A DNA stretch of 64,000 nt from the NCBI GenBank assembly GCA_947450025.1, contig CANFTW010000003.1:62001-126000 (forward strand). Direction: 5' to 3'. Position 1 is the first letter of the stretch; each line of letters opens with the position of its first letter. This stretch comes from Bacteroidota bacterium. GTDB lineage: Bacteria > Bacteroidota > Bacteroidia > B-17B0 > Aurantibacillaceae. This document shows positions 8,304-15,148 of this stretch, piece after piece. Under the pieces are notes generated by a model. The model was given only the letters and a program-made list of their open reading frames with translations. It made no database searches and was not told where the DNA came from. The position numbers were made by a program, and so were the translations under genes.

Positions 8304-9863
8304 ATGCAACAAAAAGTCGATTTTTTAATTATAGGTAGCGGAATTGCAGGATTAAGCTATGCCTTAAAAGTGGCTGAGCACGGCTCTGTGTATATTGTTA
8401 CTAAAAGTAATGAAGACGAATCTAATACTAAATATGCGCAAGGTGGTATAGCCGCTGTATGGCACGATAAAGACACAATTGAAAAACACATTCAAGATAC
8501 CTTAATTGCTGGAGCTGGACTATGTGATGAAGAAGCCGTAAGAGTGGTAGTAACGGAGGGCACTGATCGCGTTAGAGAACTAATTGAATTAGGTGCTAAT
8601 TTTGATAAAACCAAAGAAGGGTCATATGATTTAGCTAAAGAAGGTGGACATTCAGAACATCGTATTTTACATCACAAAGACATTACAGGTTACGAAATTG
8701 AACGCGCCTTAATTGCACAAATTCGATCACATAAAAATATTACAGTCCTTGATCATCATTTTGCCATAGACATTATTACGCAACATCACTTAGGCGAAGT
8801 TGTCACCTCTCATTCAGAAAATATTGAATGTTTTGGTGCTTATATTTTAAATACTAAAACACAAAAAATAGAAACTGTCCTTGCTAAAATTACCATGATG
8901 GCAACTGGTGGGGTTGGACATGTATATGCAACCACAACGAATCCAACCATTGCCACTGGCGACGGAATAGCCATGGTATATAGAGCGAAAGGACGAGTAA
9001 GAGACATGGAATTTGTACAATTTCATCCTACCACTTTATACAACCCTGGAGAAAATCCTAGTTTTTTAATCACAGAAGCAATTCGAGGATTTGGCGCCGT
9101 TTTAAAAACTATTGATGGAAAAGAGTTTATGCAAAAATATGATGAGCGCTTATCCTTAGCCCCTCGTGATATTGTGGCTAGAGCCATTGATAACGAATTA
9201 AAAACTCGTGGTGAAGATTTTGTGTACTTAGATTGTAGACATTTAGATAGAAAAGCATTTATAGAACACTTTCCTAATATCTACGAAAAGTGTATGACTC
9301 TAGGAATAGATCCCTTCATTAAAATGATTCCTGTTGTACCAGCCATGCATTATTTATGTGGTGGCATTTTGGTCAATAAGGAAGGTCAATCCACTATTAA
9401 TCAACTGTTTGCAGTAGGAGAATGTGCTTGCACAGGGCTTCACGGCGCAAACAGGCTAGCCAGCAACTCCTTATTAGAAGCTGTTGTTTTTGCCCATAGA
9501 GCCGCCAATAAAGGCATTCTCCTTCTTTCTCAGATTTCATTTAAAGAAGGAATCCCCTATTGGGATGCTGAAGGAACAGAACATGCCGAAGAAATGGTAC
9601 TCATTACTCAATCTCAAAAAGAGGTGCAACAAATTATGAGTAATTATGTGGGGATAGTTCGCTCTGAATTACGTTTACAACGTGCCTTTGACCGGTTAGA
9701 GATTTTATATAAAGAAAATGAAGCGCTTTACGAAAAAACCACCGTTACCCAAAAACTTTGCGAACTACGAAACTTAATCTGCATAGGATATCTGATTATT
9801 AAACACGCTATTAGACGTAAAGAGTCTGTAGGCTTGCATTATATGGTAAACTATAAAAAATAA
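8304..9863 (+). CDS. nadB: L-aspartate oxidase
   Basis: A 519-residue flavoenzyme that oxidises L-aspartate to iminoaspartate, the first step of de novo NAD synthesis. FAD-binding motif GSGIAGLSYA is at residues 11-20, the substrate region EGGHSEHRILHH follows, and the conserved ATGGVGHVYATTTNP and HGANRLASNSLLEAVVF segments are present. The helical C-terminal domain (about residues 420-519) is complete. It abuts riboflavin synthase; nadA and nadC are not in the window. A tRNA-His gene with its own promoter follows. Confidence 0.96.
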   Translation: MQQKVDFLIIGSGIAGLSYALKVAEHGSVYIVTKSNEDESNTKYAQGGIAAVWHDKDTIEKHIQDTLIAGAGLCDEEAVRVVVTEGTDRVRELIELGANFDKTKEGSYDLAKEGGHSEHRILHHKDITGYEIERALIAQIRSHKNITVLDHHFAIDIITQHHLGEVVTSHSENIECFGAYILNTKTQKIETVLAKITMMATGGVGHVYATTTNPTIATGDGIAMVYRAKGRVRDMEFVQFHPTTLYNPGENPSFLITEAIRGFGAVLKTIDGKEFMQKYDERLSLAPRDIVARAIDNELKTRGEDFVYLDCRHLDRKAFIEHFPNIYEKCMTLGIDPFIKMIPVVPAMHYLCGGILVNKEGQSTINQLFAVGECACTGLHGANRLASNSLLEAVVFAHRAANKGILLLSQISFKEGIPYWDAEGTEHAEEMVLITQSQKEVQQIMSNYVGIVRSELRLQRAFDRLEILYKENEALYEKTTVTQKLCELRNLICIGYLIIKHAIRRKESVGLHYMVNYKK

Positions 9864-9878
9864 ATTTTCTAAATTTTA

Positions 9879-9907
9879 TTGCTTATAAAAGAAATTTATT
9901 ACATTTG
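9879..9907 (+). promoter_or_regulatory. Promoter of tRNA-His (TTG-N18-TACATTTG)
   Basis: TTG at 9879-9881 and TACATTTG at 9900-9907, separated by 18 bp, match the Bacteroidota -33/-7 arrangement. The mature tRNA starts 12 bp after the box, which leaves a 5' leader of only a few bases. Confidence 0.75.
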
Positions 9908-9918
9908 TAGCCCAAAAT

Positions 9919-9993
9919 GGTAGATGTAGCTCAGTTGGTTAGAGCATCGGTTTGTGGTACCGAGGGTCGAGGGTTCGAGCCCCTTCATTTACC
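9919..9993 (+). tRNA. tRNA-His (GTG)
   Basis: A full cloverleaf is readable. The 7-bp acceptor stem is 9920-9926 with 9986-9992 (one G-T pair). The D arm is GCTC/GAGC, the anticodon stem TCGGT/ACCGA carries the loop TTGTGGT with anticodon GTG, and the T arm holds TTCGAGC. The extra 5' G at 9919 (G-1) opposite discriminator C at 9993 is the identity signature of bacterial tRNA-His. CCA is not encoded. Confidence 0.96.
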
Positions 9994-9999
9994 CTTCTT

Positions 10000-10028
10000 A
10001 AAGACTGTCTGAAAAGATGGTCTTTTTT
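10000..10028 (+). terminator. Rho-independent terminator of tRNA-His
   Basis: An 11-bp stem (AAAGACTGTCT with AGATGGTCTTT, including two G-T pairs) with a GAAA loop is followed by a T run. It starts 7 bp after the tRNA. Confidence 0.85.
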
Positions 10029-10049
10029 GTTTTATAGCCTTTAATAAAA

Positions 10050-10080
10050 AAATCCCCAATCTAAATTAGATTGGAGATTT
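10050..10080 (-). terminator. Terminator of the small lipoprotein gene
   Basis: A 13-bp stem (10050-10062 with 10068-10080; G-T wobble on the minus-strand RNA) and a 5-base loop, followed on the minus strand by a T run. It lies 22 bp beyond the stop at 10103. Confidence 0.85.
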
Positions 10081-10102
10081 TACATTTGAATAATATGGTT
10101 TA

Positions 10103-10384
10103 TTATTTAACTGAACAAGCTGAAGAAATATCAGCATAAGTTCCATTAGGATCTGCATTTAAATCATCATTTACATAATTCATTTGCGCCTCCGTTTCTT
10201 TACATGAAGCAGATGCTTGAGCATCCTTCATTTTCTCATCCATCGCTTTCACTTGAGTTAATGTCACTTCAGATCCATTACCATCAGTATATGTAGTAAC
10301 ACATTCGCACGAATACGATTTTTTACATGATGTCATAGCCGAAAGACTAACTAACACAAAAGCACTTAATACTAATTTTTTCAT
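10103..10384 (-). CDS. Small putative lipoprotein, unknown function
   Basis: A 93-residue protein with a lipoprotein signal (MKKLVLSAFVLVSLSAMTSC, Cys at 20) followed by KKSYSCECVTTYTDGNG. It has four further Cys residues, two close together near the N-terminus (CEC) and two towards the C-terminus, which could form disulfides. I recognise no family. It shares a near-identical 5' region, including the first codons, with the collagen-like lipoprotein gene upstream, although the two proteins are unrelated beyond the signal peptide. Being well terminated and provided with a conserved leader suggests a real, regulated gene. Confidence 0.8.
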   Translation of the reverse strand: MKKLVLSAFVLVSLSAMTSCKKSYSCECVTTYTDGNGSEVTLTQVKAMDEKMKDAQASASCKETEAQMNYVNDDLNADPNGTYADISSACSVK

Positions 10385-10470
10385 ATTTTTTGTTTTTATT
10401 ATTTTGCCTACTCTTTAGCTTTTCAGCACACGCTCCTCAGTTTACTTGTGAGGTCAAGTATTTCGTAAAA
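10385..10470 (-). promoter_or_regulatory. Duplicated leader element, copy A (candidate structured RNA)
   Basis: The 5' region of the small lipoprotein gene. With the start codon (10382-10470) it matches 10990-11078 at 85 of 89 positions. In minus-strand RNA the order is TACTTG (10460-10455), A, CCTCA (10453-10449), CAAGTA (10448-10443), AAC, TGAGG (10439-10435). TACTTG pairs with CAAGTA and CCTCA with TGAGG. These stems interleave as an H-type pseudoknot. A short GCT-GAAA-AGC hairpin with a GNRA loop lies closer to the gene (10418-10427). I match it to no known riboswitch class. A duplicated DNA operator is the alternative reading. Confidence 0.6.
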
Positions 10471-10485
10471 AAATAATTTATTTTA

Positions 10486-10992
10486 TTAATCTTTTAGATT
10501 ATATACTGCTTTCACTTCAGAATAATTCTTAGTGTTTACTCCTTGTTTAATCATAGCAGGGGGGATAACAACAATTTTAAATGGTATTCCTCCGGGGTTA
10601 CTAGGGGCAGATCCAGAGTTTAATGTAACCGAAATTGTAACTTGTCCCAAAGAATAGAAATAATTAAATTCAACTGATTGATATGAAAATGGTAAAGCAC
10701 TCCAGGTAGTTTGGGCCGTATTTCCTAAAAAAACCATAACACTTCCATTAGACACAACTGATGATGTAATTCCAGAAACGTTAAATATTGCATCATATTC
10801 AGTACCACTCAAAGTCCAACTAGCATTCGTTGTCGTTCCTACATATGTTGTTATATTTGAAACTCCGTTTGTTCCATTTGCTCCTGCGGGGCCTACTGGA
10901 CCAGTATCTCCTTTTTTACAAGAGGAAAGAACTATTCCTATAATTAAAACTACGCCCGTTAAAACTGCCTTTTTGTTAAATGTTTTTTTCAT
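10486..10992 (-). CDS. Putative lipoprotein with short collagen-like segment
   Basis: A 168-residue protein. An N-terminal lipoprotein signal ends in VLSSC (Cys at 25). It is followed by KK and five Gly-X-Y triplets (GDTGPVGPAGANGTNG), a pattern common in Bacteroidota surface lipoproteins. The rest (about 110 residues) is Ser/Thr/Val-rich and predicted mainly beta, with IPFKIVVIPP near the end. No enzymatic motif is visible. It probably sits on the cell surface. It is transcribed ahead of the smaller lipoprotein gene with 101 bp between them, and both genes carry the duplicated leader. Confidence 0.8.
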   Translation of the reverse strand: MKKTFNKKAVLTGVVLIIGIVLSSCKKGDTGPVGPAGANGTNGVSNITTYVGTTTNASWTLSGTEYDAIFNVSGITSSVVSNGSVMVFLGNTAQTTWSALPFSYQSVEFNYFYSLGQVTISVTLNSGSAPSNPGGIPFKIVVIPPAMIKQGVNTKNYSEVKAVYNLKD

Positions 10993-11078
10993 ATTTTTTG
11001 TTTCTATTATTTTGCCTACTCTTTAGCTTTTCAGCAAACGCTCCTCAGTTTACTTGTGAGGCCAAGTATTTCTTAAAA
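10993..11078 (-). promoter_or_regulatory. Duplicated leader element, copy B
   Basis: Second copy of the 89-bp element (10990-11078 with the start codon). Both arms of each pseudoknot stem and the GNRA-type hairpin are unchanged from copy A. The four differences fall in the A-rich spacer before the start codon, in the GTGT/GTTT segment, at the single base between TACTTG and CCTCA, and at the far edge. The sequence beyond the element differs completely, so its limits are sharp. Confidence 0.6.
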
Positions 11079-11097
11079 TAATCATAAAAATACAATT

Positions 11098-11116
11098 ATT
11101 GTCATTTATTGACAAT
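11098..11116. promoter_or_regulatory. Palindromic operator-like site
   Basis: ATTGTCA-TTTAT-TGACAAT is a perfect inverted repeat with 7-bp arms and a 5-bp centre. It lies between the divergent collagen-like lipoprotein gene and the XRE regulator gene, 47 bp before the regulator's first possible start and 20 bp beyond leader copy B. A dimeric helix-turn-helix protein, perhaps the adjacent regulator, is a plausible ligand; that is inference. Confidence 0.5.
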
Positions 11117-11162
11117 TTTATATTACAAAATGATTATTTATTTCGATAAATGTGGTTGAAAT

Positions 11163-11540
11163 TTGGACGTGCAGAATAAAATAGGTGAAAAAATTCGACA
11201 GTTAAGATTACTTAATGGTTTAAGCCAAGAAGATGTGGCCGAAGAAATTGGTATGAGCCATGGTAATTTTGGAAAAATTGAACGCGGTGAAATTGATGTT
11301 AACTCTACTCACCTAGTGGCTATTGCCAAAATACTAAAAGTAAACGTCAGCGATTTTTTTGAACACAAAAATAAGCCTATCGTAAATGAACCAAAAGGAG
11401 AATATGGTTATGCTACAAAAGCAGAACTCTCAGACATTGTTTTAGCTATTGAACGTTTAACAAAGATTGTAGAAAAGCTTCAAGATAAAAATTCCGAAAA
11501 AAAAGAAAATCAAAAAAAGGGATATGGGGAGAAAAAATAA
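11163..11540 (+). CDS. XRE-family helix-turn-helix transcriptional regulator
   Basis: A 125-residue protein. Residues 5-65 form a Cro/CI-type domain: IGEKIRQLRLLNGLSQEDVA, then EEIGMSHGNFGKIERGE as the recognition helix region, then DVNSTHLVAIAKILKVNVSDFFE. The C-terminal third is Lys/Glu-rich and probably a flexible or coiled tail. The start is TTG 11163 or GTG 11169; a stop codon lies one codon upstream of the TTG and no in-frame ATG precedes the domain. The palindrome at 11098-11116 is a candidate autoregulatory site. Convergent with ftsX. Targets unknown. Confidence 0.88.
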   Translation: MDVQNKIGEKIRQLRLLNGLSQEDVAEEIGMSHGNFGKIERGEIDVNSTHLVAIAKILKVNVSDFFEHKNKPIVNEPKGEYGYATKAELSDIVLAIERLTKIVEKLQDKNSEKKENQKKGYGEKK

Positions 11541-11565
11541 TTAATTTTTTTGCTCTACTTCATTC

Positions 11566-12456
11566 TTAAAAATATAAATCGTCTGTCTTTAAACGGAGGT
11601 AGCGACTAACGGAAAGTGCCGCACTTAAGCCTGATATTAAAACCCCCAATGCAACAATCCCTGCAAATAATAATGCTAATAAATTAGGGTCTTGTAATTG
11701 CAATAAATCTGGGATATAACTTGTGCTTAATACTAAAAATCCTGCTAATAAAAATCCAGCCAATAATCCGGCAATCACCCCTTGACGAATACCCTTTAAA
11801 ATAAATGGCATACGAATAAACCCTTGCGTAGCACCAACCAAATACATTGTCCTTATAATAAATCGTTTGGCATAAATCGATAAACGAATGGTATTATTTA
11901 TTAAGGCAATGGCCACTACTAAAAGTAAACTGCTAAATATTAAAATATAAAGACTAATCAATTTAGCATTATCATTTACCTGTTTAATCATGTCCTTGTG
12001 ATAGATAACTTCTTTCACGAAATGTTTTTGCATAATTTGCTTTTCAAAGCCTGCTAAACTATCCACATTAGCATAATCTGAATTTAATTTGACATCTAAA
12101 GAAGATAGCAATGGATTATATCCTAAAAATGAAATAAAATCTTCGCCTAAATCTTTTTGTAATTTTTTAGCAGCTTCGTCTTTGCTAATATAATCAACCT
12201 GTTTGGTAAATGCCGAAGAACTAATTTCTTGTTTTAGAATGTCTAATTCGGCTTGAGTCGTTGTATCTTTTAATACTACTTGAAATCCAATATTCTCCTT
12301 GATGTGATTTGATAATTTTTTGGCATTAATCACTACCAAACCTAAAAGTCCAAGCATAAATAAAACCAATGCCAAACTAATGACCACAGTTACTGAAGAT
12401 GTTTTTAATTTTTGAGAAGCTGTTCTATTCGACACGATAATTGAATTTATATTCAA
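11566..12456 (-). CDS. ftsX: Cell division protein FtsX
   Basis: A 296-residue ABC-permease-like membrane protein that with FtsE couples the divisome to peptidoglycan hydrolases. One N-terminal membrane helix (TVVISLALVLFMLGLLGLV), an extracytoplasmic domain (about residues 50-165), then three C-terminal helices with the conserved RTMYLVGATQGFIRMPF segment. Length is normal. The start is not ATG: TTG 12456, directly after an in-frame TAG, or GTG 12435, which gives MSNRTASQKLKTSS. An inverted repeat overlaps this region. FtsE is not nearby. Confidence 0.93.
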   Translation of the reverse strand: MNINSIIVSNRTASQKLKTSSVTVVISLALVLFMLGLLGLVVINAKKLSNHIKENIGFQVVLKDTTTQAELDILKQEISSSAFTKQVDYISKDEAAKKLQKDLGEDFISFLGYNPLLSSLDVKLNSDYANVDSLAGFEKQIMQKHFVKEVIYHKDMIKQVNDNAKLISLYILIFSSLLLVVAIALINNTIRLSIYAKRFIIRTMYLVGATQGFIRMPFILKGIRQGVIAGLLAGFLLAGFLVLSTSYIPDLLQLQDPNLLALLFAGIVALGVLISGLSAALSVSRYLRLKTDDLYF

Positions 12457-12477
12457 CTAAATTAAGCTGAATATAAA
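12446..12477 (-). promoter_or_regulatory. Inverted repeat over the ftsX start region
   Basis: TTTATATTCA (12446-12455) and TGAATATAAA (12468-12477) are perfect 10-bp arms around a 12-bp centre. A second palindrome TTGAAT-TTAT-ATTCAA (12441-12456) overlaps one arm, and ATTAAGCTGA occurs twice (12461-12470, 12480-12489). The proposed TTG start (12456-12454) lies at the edge of the hairpin, so it could control initiation or be a DNA operator. Confidence 0.4.
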
Positions 12478-12534
12478 CCATTAAGCTGATTTTTAAAAGG
12501 AATAATTAACACTATATTGTTTGTTAGATAATCC

Positions 12535-13209
12535 TTACAACAACAGATCAGGTCTTCTAATTTTAGTTCTTTCGATAGCTTGCTCATGCCTCCACTCTTC
12601 TACCTTTTTAGTATTACCGCTCGTTAAAATGTCTGGTACTTTCCATCCATGATAGTCTGCTGGCCTTGTATACACAGGTGGCGATAATAAATTATCTTGA
12701 AACGAGTCAGATAACGCTGAAGTTTCATCATTTAATACACCAGGAATTAAACGTATAATTCCATCACACAAAACGGCAGCAGGCAATTCACCACCACTTA
12801 ATACATAATCTCCAATAGAAATTTCTTTAGTAATAAAGTGCTCACGGATTCTCTCATCAATCCCTTTATAATGGCCGCATAATACCATAATATTTTTTAA
12901 AGTAGATAAATGATTGCAAGTGTTCTGCTTCAAAATTTCTCCATCAGGAGTCATGTAAATGATTTCATCATAGGTGCGCTCCTTCTTTAAATCATTAATG
13001 CAGTTTGCAATTGGTTCAATCATCATCACCATGCCAGCACCTCCTCCAAAAGCATAATCATCTACTTTTCGATGAGGCTCAATGCCGTATGCTCTCAAAT
13101 CAATGATATTAACAGTAACCAAGCCTTTTTGCGCAGCTCGTTTTAATATACTATGACTAAATGGGCTTTCTAATAATGGCGGATGAACAGTAATAATATC
13201 AATATGCAT
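12535..13209 (-). CDS. trmD: tRNA (guanine-37-N1)-methyltransferase
   Basis: A 224-residue SPOUT methyltransferase that makes m1G37 next to the anticodon and so prevents +1 frameshifting. Visible motifs: [16 protein letters not shown] at the N-terminus, [18 protein letters not shown], the trefoil-knot AdoMet site [12 protein letters not shown] and [15 protein letters not shown], and the DSF and [10 protein letters not shown] segments of the C-terminal part. ATG 13209 is preferred to the upstream TTG-type extension because MHIDIIT is the usual N-terminus. The ribosomal-protein partners usual in other phyla (rpsP, rplS) are absent. Confidence 0.96.
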   Translation of the reverse strand: MHIDIITVHPPLLESPFSHSILKRAAQKGLVTVNIIDLRAYGIEPHRKVDDYAFGGGAGMVMMIEPIANCINDLKKERTYDEIIYMTPDGEILKQNTCNHLSTLKNIMVLCGHYKGIDERIREHFITKEISIGDYVLSGGELPAAVLCDGIIRLIPGVLNDETSALSDSFQDNLLSPPVYTRPADYHGWKVPDILTSGNTKKVEEWRHEQAIERTKIRRPDLLL

Positions 13210-13275
13210 AGTCAAAATTAACAAAAAATTAGGGAATAAAACGCTAATCCTATGGGTTTAATTCCTGCTATCAAC

Positions 13276-13283
13276 TATATTTG
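13276..13283 (+). promoter_or_regulatory. -7 promoter box (TAnnTTTG)
   Basis: TATATTTG lies 23 bp before the ATG at 13307, in the intergenic gap divergent from trmD. No convincing -33 element was found. Confidence 0.55.
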
Positions 13284-13306
13284 TTTATCAAAAACCATTG
13301 TCTATT

Positions 13307-14104
13307 ATGAAAACTATTTTATTAGCGCTTGCATTATGTATTGGCTTACATTCTTTTGCTCAAAAAAAAGATAAGCCCAATGAAAACACTAAATTTTTAT
13401 ATAAAGAAGCATCGATTGAAACAGATGATTATAGTATCTATATCGTGGATGTTATTTCCAACGCTAAACAAGCAAAATTTAAAATCAAAATTTTTAATAA
13501 AACGAACGATTATTTATTAATTAAACCCAACGAGTTTAAATTTGTTTCTGGAGATAAAACCATTATCAGTTTAGATAAGACATATGTGGTGGCTCCCAAC
13601 GAAGAAGAATCGAAGGTTCTTGATTTTAAAGGCTCCGACATGTTAGTAGAGAAGTACACACTAGAATGTTATGGAATATATAAAGCCTCTGCCGGCGGGA
13701 AAGTATATCCGATTTCAAACTTTGAATTGCCTGCTTCTAAAAATGAAATAATATCCAATGGCTTTACTTGTACGTTATTAAAGTCTGAATTAAACACAGA
13801 TAAATCTGTTGCAAAATATGAATGTGCTTATACTGGTGATGGGGTTGGGATTATAAATCCTAGCAAAGCTTCGGCGATTATGCCAAATGGCCAAGAAAAT
13901 GTGAACTCTAAAAAAAATCACCCCATGGTTTTAGAGAAAGGTAAAAAAGACGATTTTACGTTAGTGTTTAATGAAGTAAATGGGGCTGGAGATATGCAAA
14001 AAAAGGGCATTCAAATAAAATGGAACGACACTTTTAGAGAATCAAAACTAAAAGCTATTGGAAATTCCAAACTAGAACTTATTAAAGAATCTGAAAAAAA
14101 ATAA
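13307..14104 (+). CDS. Secreted protein of unknown function
   Basis: A 265-residue protein with a signal peptide (MKTILLALALCIGLHSFAQ) and a predominantly beta mature part. The first half (ASIETDDYSIYIVDVISNAKQAKFKIKIFN) resembles an immunoglobulin-like or NusG-like exported domain; the second begins near NGFTCTLLKSE. Two Cys residues in the second half could pair. No catalytic motif is visible. ATG 13307 is used rather than TTG 13298 because the signal peptide starts there. It stands alone with its own promoter box, convergent with the methyltransferase gene. Confidence 0.75.
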   Translation: MKTILLALALCIGLHSFAQKKDKPNENTKFLYKEASIETDDYSIYIVDVISNAKQAKFKIKIFNKTNDYLLIKPNEFKFVSGDKTIISLDKTYVVAPNEEESKVLDFKGSDMLVEKYTLECYGIYKASAGGKVYPISNFELPASKNEIISNGFTCTLLKSELNTDKSVAKYECAYTGDGVGIINPSKASAIMPNGQENVNSKKNHPMVLEKGKKDDFTLVFNEVNGAGDMQKKGIQIKWNDTFRESKLKAIGNSKLELIKESEKK

Positions 14105-14134
14105 TTTACTAATTACAAAATCAACATTTTATTT

Positions 14135-15007
14135 TTACTTTTTTTTTAGTCTTCCCCAAACGCCAAGCGGTAATTTTACACCACTTTTTGCATTTAGATA
14201 TAATTCGCCAATATTTAAATTTGATTTATGTTTTGTGGCAAATGGTTGCAATAAATTTTCAGGCACAAGTGCCGAAAACCCAAGAGAGTAGGCGTTTAAT
14301 ATTAATAAGTGTTGTTTAGGATCAACAATCTCTAATACACTATCAATCATTTCTAAAATATTATCTTCTAATTTCCATTTTTCACCATTAGGGCCATGGC
14401 CAAATGCTGGTGGGTCTAAAATAATGCCTTGGTATAAATTTCCTCTTCGCTGTTCTTTCTTCACAAATTTTAAGGCATCGTCAATCATCCAACGAATGTT
14501 ATCTAAGTTTGATTTTTGCATGTTTTCATTTGCCCAATTAACCACTTGCTTAATACTATCCACATGGGTTACATCAGCCCCTGCTGCTCTAGCGGCAATA
14601 CTGGCACCGCCAGTGTATGCAAATAAATTTAAAAACTTTGGTTTTTCTAAATCTACTAAAAAATCATAAATCACATCCCAATTACACGCTTGTTCAGGAA
14701 ATACTCCAACATGTTTAAACGAAGTTAATCCTAAACGTAAGGTAATTTCAGTTTTGCCTAAAGGATAATTAATCGTCCACTGATCAGGCATTTTTTTCAA
14801 TGCTTTCCACTCACCGCTTGAACTACTTTTTGGAACAAACTTTACATGAGCTAACTTTTCCCACTCACTGTAGGAGTAGCGTTTTTTCCAAACAGCTTGT
14901 GGCTCAGGACGAATGGTAATGTATTTACCAAAGCGTTCTAATTTTTCAAAATCGCCACAATCTATTAATTCATAGTCTTGCCAATGTAAAGGAGTTAGTA
15001 ATTGCAT
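14135..15007 (-). CDS. Class I SAM-dependent methyltransferase, RlmI-like
   Basis: A 290-residue protein. AdoMet motif I is FLNLFAYTGGASIAARAAGA (about residues 125-145), followed by THVDSIKQVVNWANEN and the post-motif ILDPPAFGHGP, which resembles the catalytic region of rRNA cytosine-C5 and related RlmI/RlmK methyltransferases. It lacks the N-terminal PUA domain of true RlmI and has a different N-terminal beta domain (LHWQDYELIDCGDFEKLERFG). An RNA substrate is likely but not proven. Divergent from the sugar permease gene with 141 bp between. Confidence 0.85.
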   Translation of the reverse strand: MQLLTPLHWQDYELIDCGDFEKLERFGKYITIRPEPQAVWKKRYSYSEWEKLAHVKFVPKSSSSGEWKALKKMPDQWTINYPLGKTEITLRLGLTSFKHVGVFPEQACNWDVIYDFLVDLEKPKFLNLFAYTGGASIAARAAGADVTHVDSIKQVVNWANENMQKSNLDNIRWMIDDALKFVKKEQRRGNLYQGIILDPPAFGHGPNGEKWKLEDNILEMIDSVLEIVDPKQHLLILNAYSLGFSALVPENLLQPFATKHKSNLNIGELYLNAKSGVKLPLGVWGRLKKK

Positions 15008-15148
15008 GGCCTAAAATTATCAATTATGGTTTATATATCTATCTTGATAAGAATAAGTAGTAAAAAGAAGGTTGTTAATAAATGGGTTTAGTGATGAAAA
15101 CGAAGGCTGACTAAAAACTCTATCTTAGGTAAATATTAAAATAATTAT

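Noticed and set aside
9950-9993. Possible integration site at the tRNA-His 3' end
   Set aside because: No integrase gene and no direct repeat of the tRNA 3' end were seen nearby; flanking genes look chromosomal.
11520-11560. A/T-only inverted repeat after the XRE gene as a terminator
   Set aside because: It contains no G-C pairs, so pairing is expected by chance in such AT-rich sequence.
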